From Bacteroidales bacterium M3 (GTDB lineage: Bacteria; Bacteroidota; Bacteroidia; Bacteroidales; Muribaculaceae): a stretch of DNA of 64,000 nucleotides. The stretch is from positions 34,033-98,032 of the forward strand of contig LUJN01000020.1 of NCBI GenBank assembly GCA_001689445.1, read 5' to 3'. The position numbers and the translations under genes were made by a program. The notes beneath the pieces are model-generated. The model did no database searches, was not told the DNA's origin, and saw only the letters and a program-made list of their open reading frames with translations. This document shows positions 34,900-43,015 of the stretch, in pieces (position 1 is the stretch's first letter; each line of letters opens with the position of its first letter).

Positions 34900-35676
34900 T
34901 TACGCGCTCTTTGGGGTATGGCGGGAGATGATTTCCTTGGCGAGGAGGAGGTGGGAGGTGGCACCACGGCTTTCGGCGTCGTAGAGGATGGCGGGCAGCC
35001 CGTGGCTCGGGGCCTCGCTTAGGCGTATGTTGCGTGGGATGACGGTGTTGAACACCATGTCGCCGAAGTGGCCTTTCAGCTCGTCATAAATCTGGTTGGC
35101 GAGGCGCAGGCGCGCGTCGTACATCGTCAGCAGAAAGCCCTCGATTTCAAGCGCTGGGTTTAGCTTTGACTTGATGATGCGTATCGTGTTGAGCAGCTTG
35201 CTGATTCCTTCGAGGGCGAAGTATTCGGCCTGCACGGGGATTATCACCGAGTCGGCGGCGGTCAGGGCGTTGACGGTGATGAGGCCGAGCGAGGGGGAGC
35301 AGTCGATTAGGATATAGTCGTATTTGTCGGTGACGGCGGCGAGACGGGCCGAGAGCACGCGCTCGCGGTTGGGCTTGTTGACAAGCTCCAGTTCGGCGCC
35401 GGCGAGGTCGATGCGCGACCCTATGAGGTCGAGACCCTCGACGCATGTCGCCACCTGCGAGCCGTCGAGGGGATATTCGTCGACAAGGCACTCGTAGATT
35501 GACGAGGACATCGACTTGGGGTCGATGCCGTAGCCGCTGGTGGCGTTGGCCTGCGGGTCGGCGTCGATGATGAGCACTTTTTTCCCCTCCGAGGCAAGCG
35601 AGGCCGCAAGGTTGATTGTGGTCGTGGTCTTGCCTACACCGCCTTTCTGATTTGCTACTGCAATGATTTTACCCAT
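34900..35676 (-). CDS. parA: Chromosome-partitioning ATPase ParA/Soj
   Basis: 258 residues; ATG at 35676 gives the usual MGKIIAVANQKGGVGKT start with the deviant Walker A at residues about 9-16. Also switch motifs VLIIDADPQANAT and ILIDCSPSLGLIT. ATP-dependent DNA-binding partner of ParB. It is convergent with the frameshifted gene (9 bases apart) instead of being followed by parB. Confidence 0.95.
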   Translation of the reverse strand: MGKIIAVANQKGGVGKTTTTINLAASLASEGKKVLIIDADPQANATSGYGIDPKSMSSSIYECLVDEYPLDGSQVATCVEGLDLIGSRIDLAGAELELVNKPNRERVLSARLAAVTDKYDYILIDCSPSLGLITVNALTAADSVIIPVQAEYFALEGISKLLNTIRIIKSKLNPALEIEGFLLTMYDARLRLANQIYDELKGHFGDMVFNTVIPRNIRLSEAPSHGLPAILYDAESRGATSHLLLAKEIISRHTPKSA

Positions 35677-35861
35677 AATATGCAACTGATTAAGATTGTC
35701 GGTGTCACCCCATTAGGAAAGGGCGTCACCTTGTTATTCCGATGCAAAGTAAATCATTTCATGGGTCAATCCCTCACCTATCAATCTCAAAATGAGTTAA
35801 ATGTTGATAAGTCGCGGATATTGTTAATAACCGTGTGCTTTTGTCAATTTAGGGGTGCTTT

Positions 35862-36203
35862 TTATTGGGTTGGGCGGGAGAGGATGTCGAAAGTGTCGAC
35901 GAGGATTTCGGTGACGCTGTGCTTGATGGTGTTGCGGTCTTCCCAAATGCGTGTGCGGAGTTTGCCTTCGACGTAGAGGAGGGTGCCTTTGCGGATGTAT
36001 TTTTCGGCAAAGTCTGCCTGCTTGCCCCACATGACGAGGCGGTGCCATTCGGTGCGCTCGGGGATTTCAGCACCGGAGGCGGTGACGCGGGCACGCTCGG
36101 TGGTGGCGAGCGACAGGTCGGCGACAGGCTGCCCGTCGACATATCTTATCGACGGGTCGCGGCCTACGTTGCCGATCAATATTACCTTGTTGACAGAGGG
36201 CAT
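35862..36203 (-). CDS. ssb: Single-stranded DNA-binding protein, short form
   Basis: 113 residues: one complete OB fold (VNKVILIGNVGRDPSIRY, EWHRLVMWGKQADFAEKYI, LLYVEGKLRTRIWED). It ends at ILSRPTQ, with no glycine-rich linker and no acidic DDDIPF-type tip that usually recruits repair and replication proteins. Either an accessory SSB or a form shortened by an early stop. Sits behind the proC repeats; transcription link to the arg block unclear. Confidence 0.85.
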   Translation of the reverse strand: MPSVNKVILIGNVGRDPSIRYVDGQPVADLSLATTERARVTASGAEIPERTEWHRLVMWGKQADFAEKYIRKGTLLYVEGKLRTRIWEDRNTIKHSVTEILVDTFDILSRPTQ

Positions 36204-36210
36204 TTGGTTA

Positions 36211-36347
36211 GTTCAAAGTGCAAAGTTCAAAGTGCAAAGTTTTTTGAGTGAGGAGAAAGCTTTAGTAGGGTCGCGACCTGTCGCGACCGCACGGATGGAA
36301 TGTTGATCACCTGCCTATCCTCGGTCGCGACTTGTCGCAACCCTACT
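36211..36347. repeat. Heptad repeat plus near-complete palindromic REP
   Basis: 36211-36240: TTCAAAGTGCAAAG-type heptads. 36264-36347: second copy of the 7387 palindrome (left arm 36264-36290; right arm ends 36347) with a few mismatches in the right arm. Fills the space between proC and ssb. Confidence 0.75.
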
Positions 36348-36350
36348 GTT

Positions 36351-37139
36351 CTATACCGACTGGAGGAGACCTTGGATGACGGCGTTGGTGAAGCCGTTGG
36401 CCTCCATGGCGTTGAGTCCTCGGATGGTAACGCCGCCGGGGGTCGTAACTTTGTCAATCTCGACCTCGGGGTTGTTGTCGGTAGCCTCAAGCAACTCGAT
36501 GGCCCCGCGCAGGGTCTGCAAGACGTAATCCTTGCCCGAGGAGGCATAGAATCCGAGCTGCACGCCACCCTCGGTGGCGGCGCGGACGTAGCGCATGGCA
36601 TAGGCTATGCCGCACGAGCAGAGAGCCGTAGCCGCACACATCAGCCGCTCCTCGATGACGGCAGCCTTGCCGAGCGCCGAGAATATATCGGTGACCGAGG
36701 CTATTTGCTCGTCGGAGGCGTTGCTGTGGCAGAGGAATGTCATGCTCTGACGGATGGCTATCGCCGTGTTGGGCATAGCGCGGAATATGGTGCGCTCGCT
36801 TGAATAGGCCGAGAGCCACGAGTTTATGGTGTCGAGGGTGACTCCTGCAGCAATCGAGATGATAATCTGCGAGCGGAAGTCGATGCGCGGGGCTATCGAC
36901 GTGAGCACCTGCTCCAGCAGCCACGGCTTCACGGCAAGCAGCACGATGTCGGTGCCGCGCGTGGCGTCCACGTTGTCGGTTGAGACCGTGATGCCGGGAG
37001 CCTGCGATGCCAGTTCGCCGAGCTTCGCAGGGGTGGGGTCGGTGACAATGATGTCGCCGGCGGCAAATTTGCCGCTTTTGGCAAGCCCGACAGCTATCGC
37101 GCCGCCCATGTTGCCTCCACCTATAATACCTATTTTCAT
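36351..37139 (-). CDS. proC: Pyrroline-5-carboxylate reductase
   Basis: 262 residues. N-terminal Rossmann motif IGIIGGGNMGGAIA; C-terminal family signature region (DKVTTPGGVTIRGLNAMEANGF). Makes proline from pyrroline-5-carboxylate with NAD(P)H. Follows argD by 33 bases, closing the arginine block, a sensible place because both pathways share glutamate semialdehyde-type chemistry. Confidence 0.95.
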   Translation of the reverse strand: MKIGIIGGGNMGGAIAVGLAKSGKFAAGDIIVTDPTPAKLGELASQAPGITVSTDNVDATRGTDIVLLAVKPWLLEQVLTSIAPRIDFRSQIIISIAAGVTLDTINSWLSAYSSERTIFRAMPNTAIAIRQSMTFLCHSNASDEQIASVTDIFSALGKAAVIEERLMCAATALCSCGIAYAMRYVRAATEGGVQLGFYASSGKDYVLQTLRGAIELLEATDNNPEVEIDKVTTPGGVTIRGLNAMEANGFTNAVIQGLLQSV

Positions 37140-37172
37140 AATAGATTGAAATTGTGAACTGTGAACTTTGAA

Positions 37173-38303
37173 CTATGCACTCGCTAAGGCTTTTTGGAAC
37201 CGTGCAAGGAAGTCGTCGGCCTGCTCGTGGGAGAGGCAGAGCGGTGGGAGCAGACGGATGACATTAGTCCCCGATGCGCCGGTAAACACTTTCTCGTCAT
37301 GGATAAGGCGCGAGCGCAGCTCCTTGACGGGCTGCTCCATCTCGATGCCTATCATCAGTCCCTCGCCGCGCACCTCCTTGATGCCGTCGATCTTGCGCAG
37401 CTCGTCGATGAGGTATTGACCTACCTCGCGGGCGTTGTCGACCAGATGCTCCTCCTCAAAAATGTCGAGCACAGCGATGGCAGCGGCACAGCCGAGATGA
37501 TTGCCTCCGAATGTAGTGCCGAGCATCCCGTAGACGGGCTTAAACTTGGGGGAAATGAGCACCGCGCCCATCGGAAATCCGTTGGCGATGCCCTTGGCCA
37601 TGGTGATGATGTCGGGGCGGATGCCGGCGTGCTGGTGAGCGAAGAACTTGCCCGAGCGGCCGTATCCGCTCTGTATCTCGTCGAGGATGAGCACCGTGCC
37701 GGTCTTGTCGCACTCCTCGCGGAGCTGACGCAGGAACTCGGGGGAGGGGATGCGTATGCCCCCCACGCCCTGGATACCCTCGATGATGACGGCTGCCACG
37801 TCCTCCTTGGCAAGCTCGCGGCGCACGGTGTCGATGTCGCCAAGCTCAACGAAGGTCACATGCTCGGCGGCATTGACGGGCGACACAATCTTGGGGTTGT
37901 CGGTTGCCTCGACGGCGAGCGACGTGCGACCGTGAAATGCCTTGCTGAAGGCTATGATACGCTTGCGCCCGGTGTGGAACGACGCGAGCTTGAGCGCGTT
38001 TTCATTGGCCTCGGCACCCGAGTTGATGAGGAAGAGCTGGTAGTCGTCATAGCCCGACGCCTTGCCGAGACGGTCGGCGAGTTGCTGCTGGAGCGAGTTG
38101 ATGACCGAGTTGGAGTAGAAGCAGAGCTTGGATGCCTGCTCCTGTAGTGCGGCGAGGTAGCGGGGATGGGAGTGCCCCACTGATATCACCGCGTGGCCGC
38201 CGTAGAGGTCGAGATATTCCGTCCCCTTGGTGTCCCACACGTTGCAGCCCTTGCCGCGCTCTATCTCTATGTCAAATAGTGGATATACGTCAAAAAGTTT
38301 CAT
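37173..38303 (-). CDS. argD: Acetylornithine (or acylornithine) aminotransferase
   Basis: 376 residues from the ATG at 38303; the longer frame runs into argC. Class III aminotransferase: INSGAEANENALKLA, DEIQSGYGRSGKFF, and PLP lysine K237 in MAKGIANGFPMG. Converts N-acylglutamate semialdehyde to N-acylornithine. In Bacteroides the acyl group can be succinyl; which one is used here cannot be read from this gene. Its stop codon lies inside a heptad repeat (37153-37182). Confidence 0.93.
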   Translation of the reverse strand: MKLFDVYPLFDIEIERGKGCNVWDTKGTEYLDLYGGHAVISVGHSHPRYLAALQEQASKLCFYSNSVINSLQQQLADRLGKASGYDDYQLFLINSGAEANENALKLASFHTGRKRIIAFSKAFHGRTSLAVEATDNPKIVSPVNAAEHVTFVELGDIDTVRRELAKEDVAAVIIEGIQGVGGIRIPSPEFLRQLREECDKTGTVLILDEIQSGYGRSGKFFAHQHAGIRPDIITMAKGIANGFPMGAVLISPKFKPVYGMLGTTFGGNHLGCAAAIAVLDIFEEEHLVDNAREVGQYLIDELRKIDGIKEVRGEGLMIGIEMEQPVKELRSRLIHDEKVFTGASGTNVIRLLPPLCLSHEQADDFLARFQKALASA

Positions 38304-38319
38304 TGTCTTGCTTGGGTTT

Positions 38320-39291
38320 TTAGAACGCCGACGGCTTGAGGGCGAGGCCCGCACGCTCATGAAGTCCGAAAAGGAGGTTCATGTTGTGCACCGCCTGTCC
38401 CGATGCCCCCTTGACGAGGTTGTCGATCACGGATGTGATGAGCAGCTTGCCGTCCACCTTGTCGAGATGGATGATGCACTTGTTAGTGTTCACCACATCC
38501 TTCAGGTCGGGAGCCTTGTCGGTGATAAATGTGAAATTGTGGTCGGAATAGTAATCCTCATAGAGACGGCGCACCTCGTCAAGCTCCAGCGGGCAGTCGG
38601 TATAGACTATCGCCATGATGCCGCGCGAGAAGCAGCCGCGCACGGGTATGAAGTTGATGTCGGCCTTGAAGCTCGTCTGCAACTGGCTCAGTGACTGCTT
38701 TATCTCGGCGAGATGCTGGTGGCGGAACGGCTTGTATATCGACACGTTGTCGTTGCGCCACGAGAAGTGGGAGGTGGCCGAGGGCTTCACTCCCGCGCCG
38801 GTCGAGCCGGTGATGGCGGTCACGTGGATGTCGTTGTTGAGCAGCAGGTTCTTTGCCAGGGGGAGCAGGGCGAGCTGTATCGCCGTGGCAAAGCATCCGG
38901 GGTTGGCCACGCGGGTCGCGCCGCGCACGATGCGCTTGCGGTTAAGCTCGGGGAGGCCGTAGACAAACTCATGCGTGCCGTCCTCGATGCGGTAGTCGGT
39001 CGACAGGTCGACTATGCGCAGGCTCTCGGGGACATCATGGCTCTCCATAAACTTGCGTGTCTCCCCGTGGGGGGTGCAGCAGAACAGCACATCAATCTCC
39101 TCCCAGGGAGTCTTGTCGGTGAAGCGCAGGTCGGTCTCGCCGATAAGACCCTGATGGACGTCGGCGACAAGGTTGCCCGCGTTGCTGCTGCTGTTGACCC
39201 ATTGTATCTCTACGTCGGGATGGTTGAGGAGCAGGCGTATCAGCTCTCCGGCAGTGTAGCCCGCGCCTCCGATTATTCCGGCTTTTATCAT
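38320..39291 (-). CDS. argC: N-acetyl-gamma-glutamyl-phosphate reductase
   Basis: 323 residues. NADP-binding GGAGYTAGELIRLL at the N-terminus and catalytic C133 in VANPGCFATAIQL. Reduces N-acylglutamyl phosphate. Between argG (6 bases upstream) and argD (16 bases downstream), clearly one operon. Confidence 0.95.
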   Translation of the reverse strand: MIKAGIIGGAGYTAGELIRLLLNHPDVEIQWVNSSSNAGNLVADVHQGLIGETDLRFTDKTPWEEIDVLFCCTPHGETRKFMESHDVPESLRIVDLSTDYRIEDGTHEFVYGLPELNRKRIVRGATRVANPGCFATAIQLALLPLAKNLLLNNDIHVTAITGSTGAGVKPSATSHFSWRNDNVSIYKPFRHQHLAEIKQSLSQLQTSFKADINFIPVRGCFSRGIMAIVYTDCPLELDEVRRLYEDYYSDHNFTFITDKAPDLKDVVNTNKCIIHLDKVDGKLLITSVIDNLVKGASGQAVHNMNLLFGLHERAGLALKPSAF

Positions 39292-39297
39292 TGTCGA

Positions 39298-40503
39298 TTA
39301 CTTGTTTTTGTTGCGTTCCTGGATGTTGTGGTATATCTTCATCTGGTTGCCGAGTATCTTGGTGAAGCCTTTCACGTCATCGGCAGTCCATGCCTTTGAC
39401 ACCTCGCCATACTCGCCAAACGATGTCTTCATCAGGTCGTAGTCGCTCTCTACGCCCACGAGCACGAAGTGGTAGGGCTTGAGGTCGACGATGACGCGGC
39501 CTGTCACGTTGCGCTGCGATTCCTGCAGGTAGGCCTCGATGTCGCGCATCACAGGCTCAAGGTACTGTGCCTCGTGCAGGAACATGCCATACCATGTGCC
39601 GAGCTGGTCTTTCCAATACTGCTGCCACTTGGTGAGCGTGTGCTTCTCAAGCATCTTGTGGGCGGCGATGATGAGCATCGGCGCGCCGGCCTCAAATCCC
39701 ACGCGGCCCTTGATGCCGATGATGGTGTCGCCGATGTGCATGTCGCGGCCGAGGGCATAGGGGGCCACGAGCTTCTCGATGAGCTGGATGGCGGCCACTT
39801 TGTCGTCCTGACGTTCGCCGTTGACAGCCACAATTTCGCCTTTCTCAAAGTCAATTGTGATGCGTCCGTCCTCCTTGGCTGTCATCTGGGTGGGATAGGC
39901 TTCCTCGGGGAGGGTCTCGTTGCTGTGCAGGGTCTCCTTGCCGCCGATTGAGGTACCCCACAGGCCCTTGTTGATGGAGTATTCGAGCTTCTTGAAGTCG
40001 GCCACGTAGCCATGCTTCTTGAGGTATTCAATCTCATACTCGCGCGTGAGGTTCATGTCGCGGGTGGGGGTTATTATCTCGATCTCGGGGGCGAGAATCT
40101 GGAATGTGAGGTCAAATCTCACCTGGTCGTTGCCCGCCGATGTGCTGCCGTGGGCCACGTATTTGGCCCCGACCTGCTTGGCGTACTCGATGATGGCGAT
40201 GGCTTGGAAAATGCGCTCCGAGCTTACCGAGATGGGATATGTGCCATTGCGCAGGATGTTGCCGAATATCATGTACTTGATGCTCTTCTCATAATATTCG
40301 TGGGTGATGTCGAGTGTCGCATGTTCGCGCGCGCCGAGGGCGAGGGCACGCTCCTCGATGGCTTTCAGTTCCTCGGGTGAGAATCCGCCTGTGTTGGCTA
40401 TGGCGGTGTAAACCTCATAACCGCAGTCTTCCGAGAGATACTTTACGGCAAACGATGTGTCGAGTCCGCCGCTGAATGCTAACACTACTTTTTTCTTTTC
40501 CAT
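39298..40503 (-). CDS. argG: Argininosuccinate synthase
   Basis: 401 residues from the ATG at 40503. ATP-pyrophosphatase motif AFSGGLDTSFA, then AHGSTSAGNDQVRFD. Joins citrulline and aspartate in arginine synthesis. Start chosen because the first 62 residues of the longer frame lie over the GNAT gene and have no family resemblance. Confidence 0.95.
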   Translation of the reverse strand: MEKKKVVLAFSGGLDTSFAVKYLSEDCGYEVYTAIANTGGFSPEELKAIEERALALGAREHATLDITHEYYEKSIKYMIFGNILRNGTYPISVSSERIFQAIAIIEYAKQVGAKYVAHGSTSAGNDQVRFDLTFQILAPEIEIITPTRDMNLTREYEIEYLKKHGYVADFKKLEYSINKGLWGTSIGGKETLHSNETLPEEAYPTQMTAKEDGRITIDFEKGEIVAVNGERQDDKVAAIQLIEKLVAPYALGRDMHIGDTIIGIKGRVGFEAGAPMLIIAAHKMLEKHTLTKWQQYWKDQLGTWYGMFLHEAQYLEPVMRDIEAYLQESQRNVTGRVIVDLKPYHFVLVGVESDYDLMKTSFGEYGEVSKAWTADDVKGFTKILGNQMKIYHNIQERNKNK

Positions 40504-40516
40504 GTCGGTGATATTT

Positions 40517-41122
40517 TTAGTCGTTGTTTTCTTTTGTGGATTCCACGATGGCGTGGCGACCCTCCACGGGATGATATTTCGTCTCGGCGGGGTCATAGAG
40601 CAGCCCGGTGCATAGGCACTTGTGGCCGCCGTTGCGCTGGAGGATGTCAAAGTTGACGCAGCTCTCGCATCCGCGCCAGAAGGCGGCATCGGTCGTCAGC
40701 TGGTCGAACGTGACGGGGCGGTAGCCCAGTTCGAAGTTCATCTTCATCACGGCCGCGCCGGTGGTGAGGGAGAATATCTTGGCCTGGGGGAACATCTCGC
40801 GCGATAGGGCGAAGATGCGGCGCTTTATGCGCGTCGCCAGCCCGAGTCCACGGAACTTGTCGGCAACGATGAGACCCGAGTTTGCCACAAACTCCTTGTT
40901 GCTCCAGCACTCGATGTAGCTGAATCCGGCAAACTCACCCTCACACAGGGCTATCACGGCCTTGCGCTCAAGCATTTTCTGCTTCACGTATTCGGGCGAG
41001 CGTTTGGCGATGCCCGTGCCGCGCACCTTGGCGGCGCGGTTTATGGTGTCGAGTATCTCGTCGACATATTTTACATGTTCTTCCGATGCTACTAAAACTT
41101 CAATCTCCGGTTGATTTTCCAT
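40517..41122 (-). CDS. GNAT acyltransferase with cysteine-rich C-terminus, arginine operon
   Basis: 201 residues. GNAT fold with the acyl-CoA loop VADKFRGLGLATRIKRRIF. C-terminal extension with C-x2-C and C-x-C (RGCESCVNF ... HKCLCTGLL) that could hold a metal. First gene of the argG-argC-argD-proC run and just behind argR. A role as the N-acylglutamate (acetyl or succinyl) synthase that opens the pathway is inferred from position; no argA/argJ is in the window. Confidence 0.75.
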   Translation of the reverse strand: MENQPEIEVLVASEEHVKYVDEILDTINRAAKVRGTGIAKRSPEYVKQKMLERKAVIALCEGEFAGFSYIECWSNKEFVANSGLIVADKFRGLGLATRIKRRIFALSREMFPQAKIFSLTTGAAVMKMNFELGYRPVTFDQLTTDAAFWRGCESCVNFDILQRNGGHKCLCTGLLYDPAETKYHPVEGRHAIVESTKENND

Positions 41123-41218
41123 TTTCGATTATAGAAAGGATAGATATGATATAGATGTTTTTTTGATGTAGATAATATAAGTGGACGCGCACACGGGAAT
41201 TCTGCCGCCGTCGGCGTC

Positions 41219-41734
41219 TCAGTCTTCAAATTGGGCCCGAGCCTCATCGATGACCTCACGTGGGAGGAACGATGCAAAAAGCTCGAGCAATTGTCGTCGT
41301 GTCGACTTCTCGTTGACTACGGCAAACACTGTGTCGGCTCCGGGGATGGTGCCGAGGATATGGTGGGAGCGGAGCATGTCGATGTCGTAGGCCAGCCCGC
41401 TGGCATAGCCGTTGCGGGTCTTGATGACCACGATGTTGCCCGATATGGAGAGCGATTGGGCGGCAGGGTGCATCTCCGACTGTATAGTGTTGGTGACGTG
41501 TCCCCCGTGACGGCTCTCGGATGGGCGGGTGTCATCGGCCACTATATAGCGGTAGCCGCCGAGGTCGGTGGGCACCTTGGTGGTACGCAGCATCTTCAGG
41601 TCGCGCGACAGAGTAGCCTGCGTGACTATATAGCCACGGGCGGCGAGCTGCCTCGACAGCTCCTCCTGACTGCCGATGCTGTGCTCGGTCAGTATCTCGA
41701 CTATCACCGGAAGACGCGATTTCCTTTTCTTCAT
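41219..41734 (-). CDS. argR: Arginine repressor
   Basis: 171 residues. Winged helix at the N-terminus (IGSQEELSRQLAARGYIVTQ, ATLSRDLKML) and C-terminal hexamerisation/arginine-binding domain with GTIPGADTVFAVV. DNA-binding regulator of arginine genes, responding to arginine. Located directly upstream of the biosynthetic run, 96 bases before the GNAT gene. Confidence 0.95.
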   Translation of the reverse strand: MKKRKSRLPVIVEILTEHSIGSQEELSRQLAARGYIVTQATLSRDLKMLRTTKVPTDLGGYRYIVADDTRPSESRHGGHVTNTIQSEMHPAAQSLSISGNIVVIKTRNGYASGLAYDIDMLRSHHILGTIPGADTVFAVVNEKSTRRQLLELFASFLPREVIDEARAQFED

Positions 41735-41759
41735 TCCCTAAAACCTCGTTTTGAGATTG

Positions 41760-41767
41760 CAAATTTA
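41760..41767 (-). promoter_or_regulatory. -7 promoter box (TAAATTTG) for argR
   Basis: Exact TAnnTTTG on the minus strand, 26 bases before the argR start. Confidence 0.4.
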
Positions 41768-41805
41768 CTAACAAAAAATAACATCTGCCTACTTTTTGAC
41801 ATAAA

Positions 41806-41823
41806 AATGAATCTTTATGCATG
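41806..41823. promoter_or_regulatory. Possible ARG-box operator
   Basis: AATGAATCTTTATGCATG resembles the 18-base ArgR operator (AATGAATAATTATTCATT). It lies upstream of the argR -7 box, suggesting autoregulation. Similarity is by eye only. Confidence 0.35.
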
Positions 41824-41843
41824 AAAATGTAGGCGTCGCGACT

Positions 41844-42665
41844 CTACTCCAAAATCGGCTGAGGCTGCCGCCCGGGCTTGACGAGCATCGAGCTGAGTTG
41901 CCACAGCCCCATAAGGGGGAGGAACACGACCATCAGAGTGAATGGGTCGCCCGTGGGGGTGACAACCGCCGCAAGGATGAGCAGCCCCACGATGGCATGG
42001 CGCGTGTAGCGTCGGAAAAACTCGCGTGTCACGACCCCCGCCTTGCCAAGCATCCATGCCAATAGCGGCATCTCAAAGATGACGCCCATGATGAGGATGA
42101 TGGTCACGAAGTTGTCCATGTAGGAGTCAAGCGAGATGTAGTTGGGCACGGCGTCGCTGACGCGGTAGTCGGCGAGAAACCGCAGCGTCAGTGGAAACAC
42201 GACATAATAGCCAACGGCGACACCGAGGAAAAACATCACGTTACCCAGCAGAAACGCCGCGCGTGCGCCCTGCCGCTCGCGCGGGTACAGCCCCGGCGCG
42301 ACAAACCGCCACAGCAGGTAGATGACTGCCGGGAATGACAGTGCCAGCCCGAGCCAGAAGGATATGTTGATATGGATGAAAAATTGCGAGGCGAGCTGTA
42401 TGTTGACAAGCTCCACGCCCTGCCATGCGACGCCACTCGTGCTGCCTGTGAGCGAGGCGATGGCGTCATAGAGCCGGTAGAGCGCAAACTCCGGGCGGCA
42501 CGGCGCTAGTATCACGCTGTCAAACAGCCTCGGCATGGCGAGAAACAGCACGACAGTCATCGTGCCCACTATGGCGGCTCCACGCAGCAATGTCCCGCGC
42601 AGGGCTTCCGCATGGTCCCAAAATGTCATCTCGCCCCCAGTCGATGTACCGGCGGCTTCGCTCAC
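41844..42665 (-). CDS. tatC: Twin-arginine translocase subunit TatC
   Basis: 273 residues, six membrane helices. N-terminal MTFWDHAEALRG and the mid-protein GYYVVFPLTLRFLADY with PLLAWMLGKAGVV fit TatC, the receptor for twin-arginine signal peptides. Its ATG overlaps the tatA stop (ATGA). Confidence 0.95.
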   Translation of the reverse strand: MSEAAGTSTGGEMTFWDHAEALRGTLLRGAAIVGTMTVVLFLAMPRLFDSVILAPCRPEFALYRLYDAIASLTGSTSGVAWQGVELVNIQLASQFFIHINISFWLGLALSFPAVIYLLWRFVAPGLYPRERQGARAAFLLGNVMFFLGVAVGYYVVFPLTLRFLADYRVSDAVPNYISLDSYMDNFVTIILIMGVIFEMPLLAWMLGKAGVVTREFFRRYTRHAIVGLLILAAVVTPTGDPFTLMVVFLPLMGLWQLSSMLVKPGRQPQPILE

Positions 42666-42889
42666 TTCTCCTCCTCCGGCTTCTTGGTGTCGGGAGCGGG
42701 GTCCTTGGCTATCTCGTCCTGTATCTCGTTCATACCCTGCTTGAAGCTGCGCACGCCTTTGCCGAGGCCCTTCATCAGTTCGGGTATCTTGCGGCCGCCG
42801 AACAGCAGCAGTATCACAAGCGCGATGACGATTATCTCGCCTGTGCCGAGATTGCCGAATAACAGTGGTATCATGTCGATTGTGCTCAT
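42662..42889 (-). CDS. tatA: Sec-independent translocase TatA/TatE
   Basis: 75 residues: one short membrane helix (GTGEIIVIALVILLLFGG), the hinge GGRKIPELMKGLGKG with the TatA phenylalanine-glycine pair, and an amphipathic helix ending in a charged tail. Forms the pore part of the Tat system with tatC directly downstream. Confidence 0.95.
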   Translation of the reverse strand: MSTIDMIPLLFGNLGTGEIIVIALVILLLFGGRKIPELMKGLGKGVRSFKQGMNEIQDEIAKDPAPDTKKPEEEK

Positions 42890-42921
42890 AATGATTGGTC
42901 TTGGGATTCTTTTTAGTGGGG

Positions 42922-42981
42922 TAAAGTTAGCTAAATTCCGCTATAAAAACGGTATTATCACCGAAAAATTGCTTAACTTTG
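42922..42981. promoter_or_regulatory. Divergent promoter region for tatAC and fabD
   Basis: TAACTTTA on the minus strand (42922-42929, one mismatch to TAnnTTTG) faces tatA; TAACTTTG on the plus strand (42974-42981, exact) faces fabD, 35 bases before its start. Confidence 0.45.
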
Positions 42982-43015
42982 CAGCCTTTTGTAACTCATA
43001 CTTAACATTATAGAT

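Noticed and set aside
32592..35676. parS site near parA/parB
   Set aside because: No palindrome close to TGTTNCACGTGNAACA was seen; isolated CACGTG hexamers lie within genes and lack the flanks.
37194..38147. 317-residue plus-strand frame opposite argD
   Set aside because: Antisense shadow; argD has all aminotransferase motifs on the other strand.
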